Shown here: one piece after another, positions 1-8,715 of the stretch | Layout: each line of letters begins with the position of its first letter | Numbering within the stretch: position 1 is the stretch's first letter | Source of the DNA: Halomonas sp. JB37 | GTDB taxonomy: Bacteria > Pseudomonadota > Gammaproteobacteria > Pseudomonadales > Halomonadaceae | Reading direction: 5' to 3' | Assembly: GCF_002332255.1 (NCBI RefSeq) | Contig: NZ_NRGW01000001.1 | Coordinates: 1,550,001 to 1,614,000 of the forward strand | Length of the DNA stretch: 64,000 nucleotides | Notes under the pieces: model-generated | Seen by the model: the letters and a program-made list of their open reading frames with translations, nothing else | Told to the model about the DNA's origin: nothing | Databases searched by the model: none | Translations under genes and position numbers: made by a program

Positions 1-81
1 CAATTCGGGGATGAGAAACTTAAGTGCATGGTGTACTCTCTAAAGAGGTCACCTTTCAAGAGTAGACTCTTTGGCGAGTAT

Positions 82-330
82 ATGGCAAGCGATTTAGCAA
101 AAAGAATTCGTTTAATTAGAGAAGCTGAAACTTCAGGTCGTGCTGAGTTTTCGCAACTTATTGGAATATCTAAAAAAACGATAGAAGGTGTGGAGCAGAC
201 AGGCAGAACACCAAAAGGTGAATTGTTGGAAGCAATATGCCTTCAGTGGCCTGAATATTCATTATGGTTAATGACTGGAAGTGCAGACTGGGATTGTGCT
301 CAGAAAGAACCGATGCAAGATACGATATAA
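82..330 (+). CDS. Small HTH (XRE-like) DNA-binding protein
   Basis: This is a short protein of about 82 residues, or 100 if translation begins at the upstream ATG at 28. A helix-turn-helix pattern follows the start: a charged helix (DLAKRIRLIREAE), then FSQLIGISKKTIEGVEQTGR, which resembles the recognition-helix part of Cro/C1-type domains. The tail (WPEYSLWLMTG) is the kind of C-terminus seen in small phage or island regulators. I prefer the ATG at 82 because the HTH begins right there, although neither start has a strong ribosome site. It is probably a DNA-binding regulator of the AT-rich island; its target is unknown. The base composition is AT-rich, unlike the genes beyond 2.1 kb. Confidence 0.6.
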   Translation: MASDLAKRIRLIREAETSGRAEFSQLIGISKKTIEGVEQTGRTPKGELLEAICLQWPEYSLWLMTGSADWDCAQKEPMQDTI

Positions 331-418
331 AAAGTTGAAAAAGGTTGTTTGAAATAATATTCAACAATATTGTGTAAATTACATTCGTGTTTTTTAGATA
401 GTTAATAGGGGGCGCAAG

Positions 419-1120
419 GTGAGAGTGAATAATGAGAAATTGCCAGTAAATATAGAGCTGGCGGAACTTGAGTTGAGCGTTAATGGAACAATGTTTGTGA
501 AGCTAAAAACGCTAAGCGAACTTGAGGATTTTTGGGAAAAAAATAAAGAACTATTTAAATATGCAGTAGAAGGTGTTGATTTAAATTGTGATCAGACTTT
601 TTTGAATGGTTATGAGTGGGTCTTTGGAAAAACAAAAGAATCAGTAGTGCGCACGTTTATGCGTTGGGATGAAACATCTGTTAAATGCGATTTTTATGAT
701 CAGTCAAAAGAGAATTATAAAGAACATAAGTCTTTTTTTTTAGAAAGAGATAATTATCGTGAAGATATGATGAAGCGTGACACTTGGACAATTGAAGATG
801 AAGAGGAATACCAAGTTGATTGTTTAAAAAAAACACCAGATAGCTACCGAGGATGGTGGAGATTAACAAATTTGCCTAATGGATTGAATTCTGAAGAATG
901 GGTTGATCCATACGCAGAAGATGAAGAGTTGTATGATATAAATATGTCTACTCATGAAGTAGCTCAAAAACTTCAAGTGCAAATTTTCAACAGCTGGATG
1001 GAAAGTGATTGGGGCGAGTTAAGGTTTTATGATCGCAAAAGTATAGAAGAGAAGATCTTTTACTGGAGAAATGAGAAAAATGCAGGTCAAGATTATTATG
1101 GTAGTGAAAATGAGGTGTGA
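419..1120 (+). CDS. Hypothetical acidic protein of the AT-rich island
   Basis: I do not recognise this 233-residue protein. It begins with GTG behind a purine-rich AGGGGGCG. It is rich in Glu, Asp, Trp and Tyr, has no signal peptide and no membrane segment, and so should be a soluble cytoplasmic protein. The middle (residues about 80-150) is highly charged and contains the cluster EDEEEY; the end has WMESDWGELRFYDRKSIEEKI. The AT-rich codon use matches the small HTH gene upstream, not the bulk of the window, which suggests joint acquisition. The convergent gene downstream ends 12 bases away. No function is assigned. Confidence 0.55.
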   Translation: MRVNNEKLPVNIELAELELSVNGTMFVKLKTLSELEDFWEKNKELFKYAVEGVDLNCDQTFLNGYEWVFGKTKESVVRTFMRWDETSVKCDFYDQSKENYKEHKSFFLERDNYREDMMKRDTWTIEDEEEYQVDCLKKTPDSYRGWWRLTNLPNGLNSEEWVDPYAEDEELYDINMSTHEVAQKLQVQIFNSWMESDWGELRFYDRKSIEEKIFYWRNEKNAGQDYYGSENEV

Positions 1121-1132
1121 TCCCCAAATAAG

Positions 1133-1489
1133 TCATTTTGTGGCAGATGTTTTTACAATTGCTTTTGATAAGTTTGATTCTATTTCTTTAATGTTTTTTT
1201 CTATCGTGCTTATAGGTTGTGATAGTTGCATGAATGCTTTTTTGAGATGAAGATAAATCTCACCAGCTCGCTCTTCATTTATGCCGCTTATCATTTTAAA
1301 TGAAATTGATGGATAGAATGGAATGGAGATGTTTTTAAGCTTTTCTGCTAGTTGTGGTTTAGATAAGCTATAGGCTTCTCTGGAATTGTCATTGCACTTT
1401 TTGTGGATATGCGAGCAAATTCTTTCTAAACGATACTCAAGTATGTCATTGGGGACGTTGATGCCTTCTTTTCTTGATATGCTCTTCAT
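1133..1489 (-). CDS. Hypothetical protein, 118 aa
   Basis: An unrecognised small, basic, mostly helical protein. No signal peptide, membrane segment or known motif is visible. The C-terminal third (LKKAFMQLSQPISTIEKNIKEIESN, shown here only as ending in IEKNIKEIESN) looks like an amphipathic helix that could form a coiled coil. It is transcribed towards the 419-1120 gene and nearly touches it. Its AT-rich composition matches the other two genes at the left edge, so all three probably belong to one acquired segment. Confidence 0.5.
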   Translation of the reverse strand: MKSISRKEGINVPNDILEYRLERICSHIHKKCNDNSREAYSLSKPQLAEKLKNISIPFYPSISFKMISGINEERAGEIYLHLKKAFMQLSQPISTIEKNIKEIESNLSKAIVKTSATK

Positions 1490-2116
1490 GAGATTATCTC
1501 TTCGAATTTAAGTGATATATTTTTATCTGCTTATGATTAATCTAGCCCCAAAATAGAATATTTTTACGGAAAGTTCAATAACCAGAAAAATGAAATGTTG
1601 CAAGCTAATTGCTTAGCTAAAAATGCCTGCAGAAATATGGTTTATTAAGCTAAATCAATATTTTTGATTGCCGTAGGTCGCTTTTTTTAAATTCTATACT
1701 CCTACGGCTTTTTCAGGCTCGTGTTTATAACCAGTAAGCTGGTCACGTCAACAAAGAGTCAACTGAAATGTGCGCTAGCCTGCTGTGCTGCGCATTAAAG
1801 TCTTCTTAAATTCATTGGTTTATGATGGGCTATGCCATTGTGTGACGCTTCAAGACGCTCTCATAATCCCTTGGTCGTCCGTTCAAGTCGGACTGGGCCC
1901 ACCATTTCTATACTTGTCTATTTCAAATAGCTGCTCATCTTACGTCCTGTGCTTTACCGCTCATTATTAGCAGCAGCCGCATCCCCTTTTCAGTAACTGC
2001 TAACAGCAGGGCCGCTTGGGCTGTCAACGCTTAAGACCTCTCGCTGATTCCTCTGTTTCAACACTCTTGGCTGTTTATTAACAGGCACCAATGGCGCTCA
2101 AATAGTCAGCTATCTA
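1490..2116. other. Gene-poor stretch between AT-rich island and iron locus
   Basis: No convincing gene is seen in these 627 bases. The left part (to about 1720) is AT-rich like the island; the right part drifts to the composition of the following genes. The only clear structure is an inverted repeat at 1670-1708. A 61-codon open frame at 1785-1970 has no ribosome site and no recognisable features. I could not find a tRNA or an obvious attachment site that would mark an island boundary. Confidence 0.5.
1670..1708. terminator. Inverted repeat, possible terminator
   Basis: GCCGTAGG (1670-1677) and CCTACGGC (1701-1708) are perfect 8-bp inverted arms around a 23-base AT-rich loop, followed on the + strand by TTTTT. 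This could be a weak intrinsic terminator or a remnant transposon or integration end. The long loop makes a terminator role uncertain. Confidence 0.35.
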
Positions 2117-2956
2117 CTATTGGATTGGCGCAAGACCGCTGGCAGGTTGCTTGCGCGGTACGCACACTGGGCTGCCACTTTCGGGGTCGTGGAGCACGCG
2201 TGCCTCTAGGTCAAATACGCGCTTTAGGTTTGCGGCGGTAAAGATCTCGCTGGGCGGGCCGCTGGTGACTATGCGGCCATCACACATCATGACTAGATGG
2301 TCGGCGTAGGCAGCGGCCAGGTTTAGGTCGTGAAGCACTAATAACAGAGTGCGACCATGTTCGTGGGCGAGGCGAGATAGTAGCTCTAGAAGATCGACCT
2401 GCACCTTTAAATCAAGAAAGGTGGTGGGTTCATCGAGCAGAATTAAATCGGTTTTCTGCGCTAGCACCATGGCAATCCAGCAGCGTTGGCGCTGCCCACC
2501 AGAAAGCGCATCCACGTTGCGGTCGGCGAACTCGGTAACGTTGGTGTAAGCCATTGCCTCGCGAATGGCTTCGGCATCCTGCTTAGTGTTCTGGCGCCAC
2601 AGCGTCTGATGGGGAAAACGCCCCATACCAACCAACTGTTTAACGGTTAGCCCTTCAGGGGCGATGGGCCCTTGGGGAAGTATGCCAAGCCGTTTCGCTA
2701 CGTCTCGCGTATTGCTGTGGTGAATGTCCTTACCATCTAAATACACGTGGCCGGCGCTGGGCTTAAGCGTTCGTGCAAGCGTTTTTAAAAGCGTCGATTT
2801 GCCACTGCCATTAGGCCCTAAAAGCACCGTTAACTTGCCTTGCGCTATGGCGATATCCACGCCTTTTAATACGGGGCGAGTCTCGTAGCCAGCCGATAAG
2901 GCTTTGCCGGTTAATCGGGGCTGTTGGTCTGAAAGGTCGGTCACAGGTGGGCTCAT
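2117..2956 (-). CDS. Fe(III)-siderophore ABC transporter ATP-binding protein (FecE/FepC type)
   Basis: This is the cytoplasmic ATPase that powers siderophore import through a FecCD permease pair. Walker A is GPNGSGKS at residues 47-54, the ABC signature LSGGQRQR at 151-158, and Walker B LILLDEP at 171-177, with the switch His in VLHDLNLA; the order and length (279 aa) are standard for the family. The open frame extends to a GTG at 3016, but the ATG at 2956 gives the family-like N-terminus; neither has a strong ribosome site. It is divergent from the TonB receptor and 2.4 kb from the permeases, which lie beyond that receptor. Because it shares the upstream region holding the Fur-like box, Fur repression is likely. 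Confidence 0.9.
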   Translation of the reverse strand: MSPPVTDLSDQQPRLTGKALSAGYETRPVLKGVDIAIAQGKLTVLLGPNGSGKSTLLKTLARTLKPSAGHVYLDGKDIHHSNTRDVAKRLGILPQGPIAPEGLTVKQLVGMGRFPHQTLWRQNTKQDAEAIREAMAYTNVTEFADRNVDALSGGQRQRCWIAMVLAQKTDLILLDEPTTFLDLKVQVDLLELLSRLAHEHGRTLLLVLHDLNLAAAYADHLVMMCDGRIVTSGPPSEIFTAANLKRVFDLEARVLHDPESGSPVCVPRKQPASGLAPIQ

Positions 2957-3143
2957 TGCATGGCCTAGGCAGGCAGCACCGTAAGGTAAAACATTCTCAT
3001 TTTCAATATTTAACACTTTACGTTAGTGGATGCTTACTAGGTAGTGCCATCGTCTACAGAGTAGCGAATCATAAACGCAAGCAAGATGATTGCAAAAAAG
3101 TGAACGGTGCGTTCAGGTTTGGTAGACCTGAATACGTTTATAT

Positions 3144-3162
3144 GCATAATACAATCATTATC
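3144..3162 (+). promoter_or_regulatory. Fur box
   Basis: The 19-mer GCATAATACAATCATTATC has a right half (AATCATTATC) identical to the Fur consensus GATAATGATAATCATTATC; its left half is degenerate. It lies 57 bases before the receptor ATG and inside the divergent region shared with the ATPase gene, where iron-dependent repression of both would be expected. Fur binding is inferred from sequence only. Confidence 0.65.
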
Positions 3163-3219
3163 ATTTGTATATGTATTACGCTTTCTCTCGATCGTTCACT
3201 CCAAAGGTATAAAAAGAAC

Positions 3220-5361
3220 ATGCGCATTAAGAATCGTCCAGTGTTTTGGCCAACGGTAACACTCGCTGGTTTGGTGGCTATGAGTCAGGCCCACGCGCAG
3301 AATACGGCTGTATCAGATTCACAACGTAGCCGTGGTGACGCCGATCAAACAATGGTCGTGACCGCCTCACGGACTAATGCCACGAAAGACGATTCTCCCC
3401 AAACGGTGCGCATTATCACTAAAGAGGAAATCGACCAGCAGCTGCAGATTTCCAGCGATTCATCGCAAGTATTAAGCAACCTGCTGCCGTCATATTCGCC
3501 TAGCCGCCAGAAGATGAGTGGCAGCGGCGAGACGCTACGCGGACGCACCCCGCTGATTTTGATTGACGGTATTCCCCAGTCTAATCCGCTACGTCCCACA
3601 GGGCGTGAAGCACATACCATCGATTTTTCCATGGTTGAGCAAATTGAGGTCATTCAAGGTGCCAACGCCACCAATGGCGTTGGGGCGGCTGGCGGCGTGA
3701 TTAACCTGATTACCAAGCGCCCGGAGCCAGGCTCTTACAACCAGCATGCAGAAATTAGGGTGACAACCCCTACCAGCGAGCTGGATAGCGACACGCTGAG
3801 CTATGAAACGAATTATGGCGTGAGTGGTAATACCGGCGATATCGATTATCTCTTCTCGGCGAGCGTCGAGAGGCAGGGGCTTTTCCTCGACGGTAGCGGT
3901 GATGCTGTCGGCGTCGATAACACGCAGGGCGATCTGATGGACTCTCGCTCCTATGACTTTTTGGGCAAGGTGGCCTACTGGATCGATGATAATCAGCGCC
4001 TGCAATTGACCCTGAATCACTTTGATATTGAAGGGCAAAATAATTACGTCAGCGTGACGGGGGATCGTGCCAACGGTGTGGTGACCACCTCTGAGCGTGG
4101 AACCCCAGAGGGCGATGTGCCTTATAACCGCGTGTGGACGACGGGGCTGAGTTACGATAACTACGATCTCGCTGGGATGCGCTTAAGTGCTCAGGTGTTC
4201 TACCAGGACTATGAGGCACTGTTTGGCGCGACCAACTCCGGGACCTTCCAAGACCCTGCTATTGCGCCAGTGGGTAGTTTTTATGATCAAACGTTGGCGA
4301 CGACTAGCAAATTTGGTACCAAAGTATCGCTGACTAAGGATGATCTATTTAGCGACCGGCTCACGCTGACCGGCGGCTTTGATACACTGTTTGATGAAAC
4401 GGAGCAGTACCTGTATCAATCTGACCGTACCTATGTGCCGTCGACAGAGTACACCGATCTTTCGCCTTTCATTCAAGCCGAGTTTAGGCCCATCGATTCG
4501 CTGCTTTTATCCGCTGGCGCCCGTTATGAATATGCCAAGCTAGATATCGGTGGCTACCAGACCGTTGCGGCTAACAATGGCGTTGAGGTCGAAGGTGGTG
4601 CCCCCAGCTTCAATGAAACGCTGTATAACGCCGGGGTTGTGTGGAAACCCGTTGATAACTGGAGCCTCTTCGCCAACTACTCCGAAGGGTTTGTGATCCC
4701 AGATGTAGGGCGTGCACTGCGTGGTATTTCGACACCCGGACAGTCGGTCAATAGCATTGATAACCTTCGCCCCATCGTCACCGATAATGTTGAGACCGGC
4801 GTACGTTTTGAGAACGGGCGCTTAGCGGCTGAGCTAAGCTATTACGAATCGTCCTCTGAGTTCGGCAGCCGCCTGACGGAAATCGATGATGTCTTCTTTT
4901 TGAGCCGCGAGGAAACCGAGATTAAAGGGCTGGAAGCCTCGGTGGATTATCAATTTACCGAGCAGCATTCCGGCCGCGTGGCCTACTCACGTATGGAAGG
5001 GCGTTTTGACAGTAATGAGGACGGTAGCCTAGATTCCCAACTGTCAGGGCTTGATGTGTCGCCGGATCGCCTGGTCGCCAGCTGGTCAGCGAATTGGACG
5101 GATGAACTCTCGACGTTTGTACAGGCAAACTATGCCTTTGATGAAACCTTTGACGAGGAAGATCGTGAGTTTGATGGCTATCTGTTAATGGATGCGGCGC
5201 TGGGATATAAACTGCCGGTCGGGCAGGTCAGCGTGGGCGTTGCCAACCTGTTAGACGAGCAGTACGTCACCTACTATTCGCAAAGCGCGCTGGTTAACGA
5301 CGAGCGTTATTTTGCAGGGCGTGGCAGAACCGTTACCTTCGGCTATCGTTTGGATTTCTAA
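3220..5361 (+). CDS. TonB-dependent siderophore receptor
   Basis: This is an outer-membrane receptor that imports a ferric siderophore with TonB energy. The start at 3220 is chosen because it gives a clean signal peptide ending AHA-Q (residues 24-27); the longer open frame back to 2947 would run through the Fur box. A TonB box (QTMVVTAS, about 43-50) is followed by the plug domain (ILIDGIPQ, VEQIEVIQGANATNGVGAAGG) and then a beta-barrel of alternating aromatic strands ending in the terminal Phe (GYRLDF). Total length is 713 aa, normal for the family. The FecB-like binding protein nearby hints at a carboxylate or citrate-type siderophore, but this is a guess. The stop codon overlaps the stop of the convergent permease gene. 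Confidence 0.9.
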   Translation: MRIKNRPVFWPTVTLAGLVAMSQAHAQNTAVSDSQRSRGDADQTMVVTASRTNATKDDSPQTVRIITKEEIDQQLQISSDSSQVLSNLLPSYSPSRQKMSGSGETLRGRTPLILIDGIPQSNPLRPTGREAHTIDFSMVEQIEVIQGANATNGVGAAGGVINLITKRPEPGSYNQHAEIRVTTPTSELDSDTLSYETNYGVSGNTGDIDYLFSASVERQGLFLDGSGDAVGVDNTQGDLMDSRSYDFLGKVAYWIDDNQRLQLTLNHFDIEGQNNYVSVTGDRANGVVTTSERGTPEGDVPYNRVWTTGLSYDNYDLAGMRLSAQVFYQDYEALFGATNSGTFQDPAIAPVGSFYDQTLATTSKFGTKVSLTKDDLFSDRLTLTGGFDTLFDETEQYLYQSDRTYVPSTEYTDLSPFIQAEFRPIDSLLLSAGARYEYAKLDIGGYQTVAANNGVEVEGGAPSFNETLYNAGVVWKPVDNWSLFANYSEGFVIPDVGRALRGISTPGQSVNSIDNLRPIVTDNVETGVRFENGRLAAELSYYESSSEFGSRLTEIDDVFFLSREETEIKGLEASVDYQFTEQHSGRVAYSRMEGRFDSNEDGSLDSQLSGLDVSPDRLVASWSANWTDELSTFVQANYAFDETFDEEDREFDGYLLMDAALGYKLPVGQVSVGVANLLDEQYVTYYSQSALVNDERYFAGRGRTVTFGYRLDF

Positions 5362-6341
5362 CGCTGTCGGCGCGTTCTATGCAGTAGATAGACAAAGAAG
5401 GGCGCGCCGATGCCTGCTACGAAAATACCCGCAGGCAGGTCTTTCGGTAAGAAGGCCACTCTGCCAAGCAAGTCGGCGTACAGTACGATCAGCGCGCCGA
5501 CCAGCGCAGAGGCGGGCACTAGCCGTGCCATATTACGCCCCACCAGCCTAGCCGCTAGGTGGGGCGCAATCAGGCCCACAAAGCTTAAGCCACCGGCGAA
5601 GGCCACCGCGGCACCGGCTAGCGCTACGCTACAGGCGAGTAATATCATCCGACTGCGCAAAATCGGCACTCCTAGCCCTTCGGCAACGCTGTCCCCCAAT
5701 GCCATGGCATCCGCATGACGCGCAAAGGCCAAGCAGATGGGCACAGGCACCAATAGCCACGGCAATATTCCTTCTACATCCTTCCATTGCGCGGCATACA
5801 GGCTGCCGGTTAGCCATACGTAGGCGGTCATGGCGGCGGCGTCATCGCTGATAACAATCAACAGCGTGGTACCTGCGCCAGTGGCTGCTGCAAGGCCGAT
5901 ACCGACCAGCACCAAGCGTGATGGGTTGATGCCGTTTTTCCAACTGAGGCTAATCACCAGCAGCGCTGATATCAGTGCGCCTAGCATGGCCGCGAAAGGC
6001 AGCCAGTGAAGACTAAAATGGGTACTCAGTAACGCTAAAAAAAGCACTGCCGCTAACGCCGCGCCGCTGGTAATGCCAATCACATCCGGAGACGCCAGCG
6101 GGTTGCGCACAATGCTTTGCAGAATAGCTCCCGCCATCGCCAGGGCAGCACCAACGAGTATTGCCAGCGCAATGCGAGGCAGCCTCAATTCCCAAATGAT
6201 AAAGGTAATGTCGCTATTTTGCGGCGCGGTCAGGGCGCCCAGTACCTCGAGCGGCGGCGTTGGAAAGCTACCTAAGCATAGCGAAAGACCGGCGCTAGCC
6301 GCTAGTAACAGGCTTAGCAAAAGCACGGTGGATTTAGTCAT
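5358..6341 (-). CDS. FecCD-family iron-siderophore ABC permease
   Basis: An inner-membrane permease of 327 residues with about nine to ten hydrophobic segments, one half of the FecCD-type channel for ferric siderophores. Family marks are the LPRIALAILVGAALAMAGAILQ stretch near residues 53-72 (Pxxxxxxx-GAxLAxxGxxxQ), then RNPLASPDVIGITSGAA, and GLSFVGLIAPHLARLVGR-like sequence near the C-terminus. It is the last gene of the operon binding protein - permease - permease and overlaps the previous gene by 4 bp (ATGA). Its TAG overlaps the TAA of the convergent receptor gene. Confidence 0.9.
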   Translation of the reverse strand: MTKSTVLLLSLLLAASAGLSLCLGSFPTPPLEVLGALTAPQNSDITFIIWELRLPRIALAILVGAALAMAGAILQSIVRNPLASPDVIGITSGAALAAVLFLALLSTHFSLHWLPFAAMLGALISALLVISLSWKNGINPSRLVLVGIGLAAATGAGTTLLIVISDDAAAMTAYVWLTGSLYAAQWKDVEGILPWLLVPVPICLAFARHADAMALGDSVAEGLGVPILRSRMILLACSVALAGAAVAFAGGLSFVGLIAPHLAARLVGRNMARLVPASALVGALIVLYADLLGRVAFLPKDLPAGIFVAGIGAPFFVYLLHRTRRQR

Positions 6342-7342
6342 TGGCTAGTCATCTTGCGTCGCGCCAAATAAATAAAGAAGGGCGTGCCAATGAGGGCCGT
6401 CATCACACCCACCGGCACTTCTTGCGGCGGCATTAAAAACCGTGAAGCCACGTCGGCCAGCAGCAGCAAGCAAGCGCCGAGTAACGCGCAGCTGGGCAAC
6501 AGCCAGCGATGGTCAATACCAAAGATGCCTCGCGCCATGTGGGGTACGATCAGGCCCACAAAACCAATCATGCCTGCTAATGCAACAGAGCTGCCTGCCA
6601 ATACAATCACGATAAGCCCTAACAGCAGTTTGATCGTGGTTGCCTGCATGCCCAGTGCCGTAACCATGTCGTCGCCTAGCATTAATGCGTTTGCGTGGCG
6701 CACTAACAGCGCGCTCAGCAGCATTGCAGCGCCGAAAAGAGGCAATAGCGGCGTGACTAGCGAAAGGTCGCGCCCTGACACCGACCCCGCCAGCCAGTAA
6801 AGGACGCTTTCAAAACTTTGCTGATCCATCACCAGCAGCCCTTGGCTGAACGAGACAAACATAGCGGTGACGGCAACGCCCGCTAACACAACGCGAAGAG
6901 GCGAAAGCTCGCCGTGACGGCCTCTGCTGAGAATGACCACGAGCGCCGCGGCGACAAGCGCGCCTAGCAGTGCGGCCCACACATAGTCAGCGGGTGTACG
7001 CAGCGGTAGGAAGGAAACCGCGACCACCACAAAAAACATTGCACCTGCGTTGATCCCCAAAATCCCCGGTGATGCCAGCGGGTTGCGTGTCATGGTCTGC
7101 ATGAGCGCCCCGGCAATAGCTAAGCTGGCGCCGACCAGCGTGGCAATCACCGCGCGGGGTAAGCGCTCGGTGAATAAAATGATGTGATCGATTTGGGTGG
7201 GGTCATAGTGATGAACTGCGGCCGCTAATGATGCCAGCGGAATGTCGGTGGTGCCGAGCATAACGCTAGCGAAAAAGGCCGCAAGTGCCGTCAAGGCTGC
7301 TAGTAAAAGCCCCAGGCTTTTTGCAGTGCGGCTGTTCAGCAT
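6338..7342 (-). CDS. FecCD-family iron-siderophore ABC permease
   Basis: This is the second permease of the siderophore importer, 334 aa with a family-typical hydrophobic profile. It has the conserved LPRAVIATLVGASLAIAGAL, RNPLASPGILGINAGA and GFVGLIVPHMAR motifs. Together with the neighbouring permease it should form the heterodimeric channel driven by the ATPase at 2117-2956. It overlaps the binding-protein gene by 7 bp upstream and the next permease by 4 bp downstream, so the three genes are almost certainly co-transcribed and translationally coupled. Confidence 0.9.
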   Translation of the reverse strand: MLNSRTAKSLGLLLAALTALAAFFASVMLGTTDIPLASLAAAVHHYDPTQIDHIILFTERLPRAVIATLVGASLAIAGALMQTMTRNPLASPGILGINAGAMFFVVVAVSFLPLRTPADYVWAALLGALVAAALVVILSRGRHGELSPLRVVLAGVAVTAMFVSFSQGLLVMDQQSFESVLYWLAGSVSGRDLSLVTPLLPLFGAAMLLSALLVRHANALMLGDDMVTALGMQATTIKLLLGLIVIVLAGSSVALAGMIGFVGLIVPHMARGIFGIDHRWLLPSCALLGACLLLLADVASRFLMPPQEVPVGVMTALIGTPFFIYLARRKMTSQ

Positions 7343-8316
7343 GTCGTTTGCTCCACGCTAGTGGCGGCAAGAGCGCGGCAGGCTTGGCGGGGCAGCGGTT
7401 GCGTCAACCCATAATGGCTATAGAGTTCATCTAGCATGGCATTTGCGGCCAGTATGCCGCCGCCCATCATCCAGCTCACGGGTTCGGCTTCATACACGCG
7501 CTGGTTTTGAACGGCGCTTAATTGTTGCCATAACGGGTGAGAAGACCAGTGGCGGTAATTATTAGCAATGGCGGCATCGTCTGGCTCTAGCAGTACAAAG
7601 ATGACGTCGGCATCCAGTGCCGGAATATTTTCAGTGCTGGAAAGCTTCATACCCCAGCCCTGGGTTTGTAGGGTATCGGGTTGCTCAAAGCCCAGTTCAT
7701 CTAAAATGGAGCCCGCAAAACCACTGGTATAAATGCGAACGTGGTCGCTCTTGAAGCGAATGACGGCAACCTTTTGCGGCCATTCATTGCCCATTTGGGC
7801 GGCTATCTGCTGGCGAAAATCAGCAACCCGAGCGTCCCAGCGTTGCAGTAGCTCGCTTGCCTGTGCCTCTCGCCCGGTGGCATTGGCGATCATGGTAAGC
7901 GTTGTTCTGAAGCCGAACACGTTAGGCGCCGTCACCGTGGTGGCGATAGCGCTCAATAGCGGCGCTACGCGGGCATGACGAAAATCGCTGGCAACCACTA
8001 AATCAGGCGCGAGCCAGGCAATTTTTTCTAGGTTGGGCTGAGTTTCTAAGCCTACGTGCTCTACGTTAGTAAGCGCGTCACGCAGGTAGTGATACATGGG
8101 TTTTTCTAGCCAGGAATCGACCACACCAATGGGCGTAATACCTAGGGCGACGGCGCTATCGGTCGCGCCCTGATACAGCGTGACGATGCGGGCTGGCGTA
8201 GTGGGCTGCTCTTCGCTAGCCTCGGCAATGGCGTAAGCCAGCGTTGCACAGGCCGCCAGTAGCACGCACCGTAACATTTTGCGGTAATGGCGGTGAGCGT
8301 TCAGGTTGAAGATCAC
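7336..8316 (-). CDS. Siderophore ABC transporter substrate-binding protein (FecB-like)
   Basis: A periplasmic binding protein of the cobalamin/Fe3+-siderophore class (Peripla_BP_2). Residues 14-34 form a hydrophobic signal segment ending near IAEAS. The mature part contains RIVTLYQGATDSAVALGITPIGVVDSW and the FecB-like stretch VGLETQPNLEKIAWLAPDLVV (both given from parts of the protein near residues 43-120). It is the first gene of the three-gene import operon. The frame opens with GTG at 8316; an internal ATG at 8277 would give a more compact signal peptide, and neither start has a clear ribosome site. The resemblance to FecB suggests a citrate-like ferric ligand, with low certainty. Confidence 0.85.
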   Translation of the reverse strand: MIFNLNAHRHYRKMLRCVLLAACATLAYAIAEASEEQPTTPARIVTLYQGATDSAVALGITPIGVVDSWLEKPMYHYLRDALTNVEHVGLETQPNLEKIAWLAPDLVVASDFRHARVAPLLSAIATTVTAPNVFGFRTTLTMIANATGREAQASELLQRWDARVADFRQQIAAQMGNEWPQKVAVIRFKSDHVRIYTSGFAGSILDELGFEQPDTLQTQGWGMKLSSTENIPALDADVIFVLLEPDDAAIANNYRHWSSHPLWQQLSAVQNQRVYEAEPVSWMMGGGILAANAMLDELYSHYGLTQPLPRQACRALAATSVEQTTC

Positions 8317-8382
8317 TTTCAGACCGGCGGAAATTAGAGAGCCGCGATGATGTCATGCAGCAAAAGTCAATGCAACGCATTA

Positions 8383-8715
8383 TCAAATGTGAGCGGCTAT
8401 TTGCACTAGGCCAAAAACGGCCACCCCAGCGGCCACGGGCCAGCCTAATGAGCGTAGCCGCGACCATACTGCCAGCGTGACGGAAAGCCCAATGGCCGTT
8501 GCGATCCAGGCAATAGCACTGGGATTAACCGGCATAATCGAAACGCCCAGTACAGCGGCAATCATCAGTGGGCCGAGAATACCCAGCCACTGAGGCATAT
8601 TATTGATGCCGGTATCGCTATTGAGGCGGCGCTGCATCCATAGGAAAGGGACGACGCGCATTAACAGCGTGCCGATGGCGCACGCTATAACGGCGATCCA
8701 TAGCTCGGTGCTCAT
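8383..8715 (-). CDS. azlD: AzlD-family branched-chain amino acid exporter subunit
   Basis: A small membrane protein (110 aa) with four hydrophobic segments and the family signature LLMRVVPFLWM near the N-terminus. AzlD is the small partner of AzlC in a two-component exporter of branched-chain amino acids or analogues. I use the ATG at 8715, which makes an ATGA overlap with the azlC stop, rather than the longer frame to 8757. It is the last gene of the operon regulator - azlC - azlD. Confidence 0.88.
   Translation of the reverse strand: MSTELWIAVIACAIGTLLMRVVPFLWMQRRLNSDTGINNMPQWLGILGPLMIAAVLGVSIMPVNPSAIAWIATAIGLSVTLAVWSRLRSLGWPVAAGVAVFGLVQIAAHI

Noticed and set aside
1785-1970. 61-codon open frame in the gene-poor stretch
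   Set aside because: No ribosome site, no recognisable domain; likely chance.
1490-2116. tRNA or attachment site at the edge of the AT-rich island
   Set aside because: No cloverleaf or flanking direct repeat could be found by eye.
8371-8389. Second Fur box upstream of the siderophore binding protein
   Set aside because: On the minus strand only TGATAAT and a few scattered bases fit; too weak to list, though possible.
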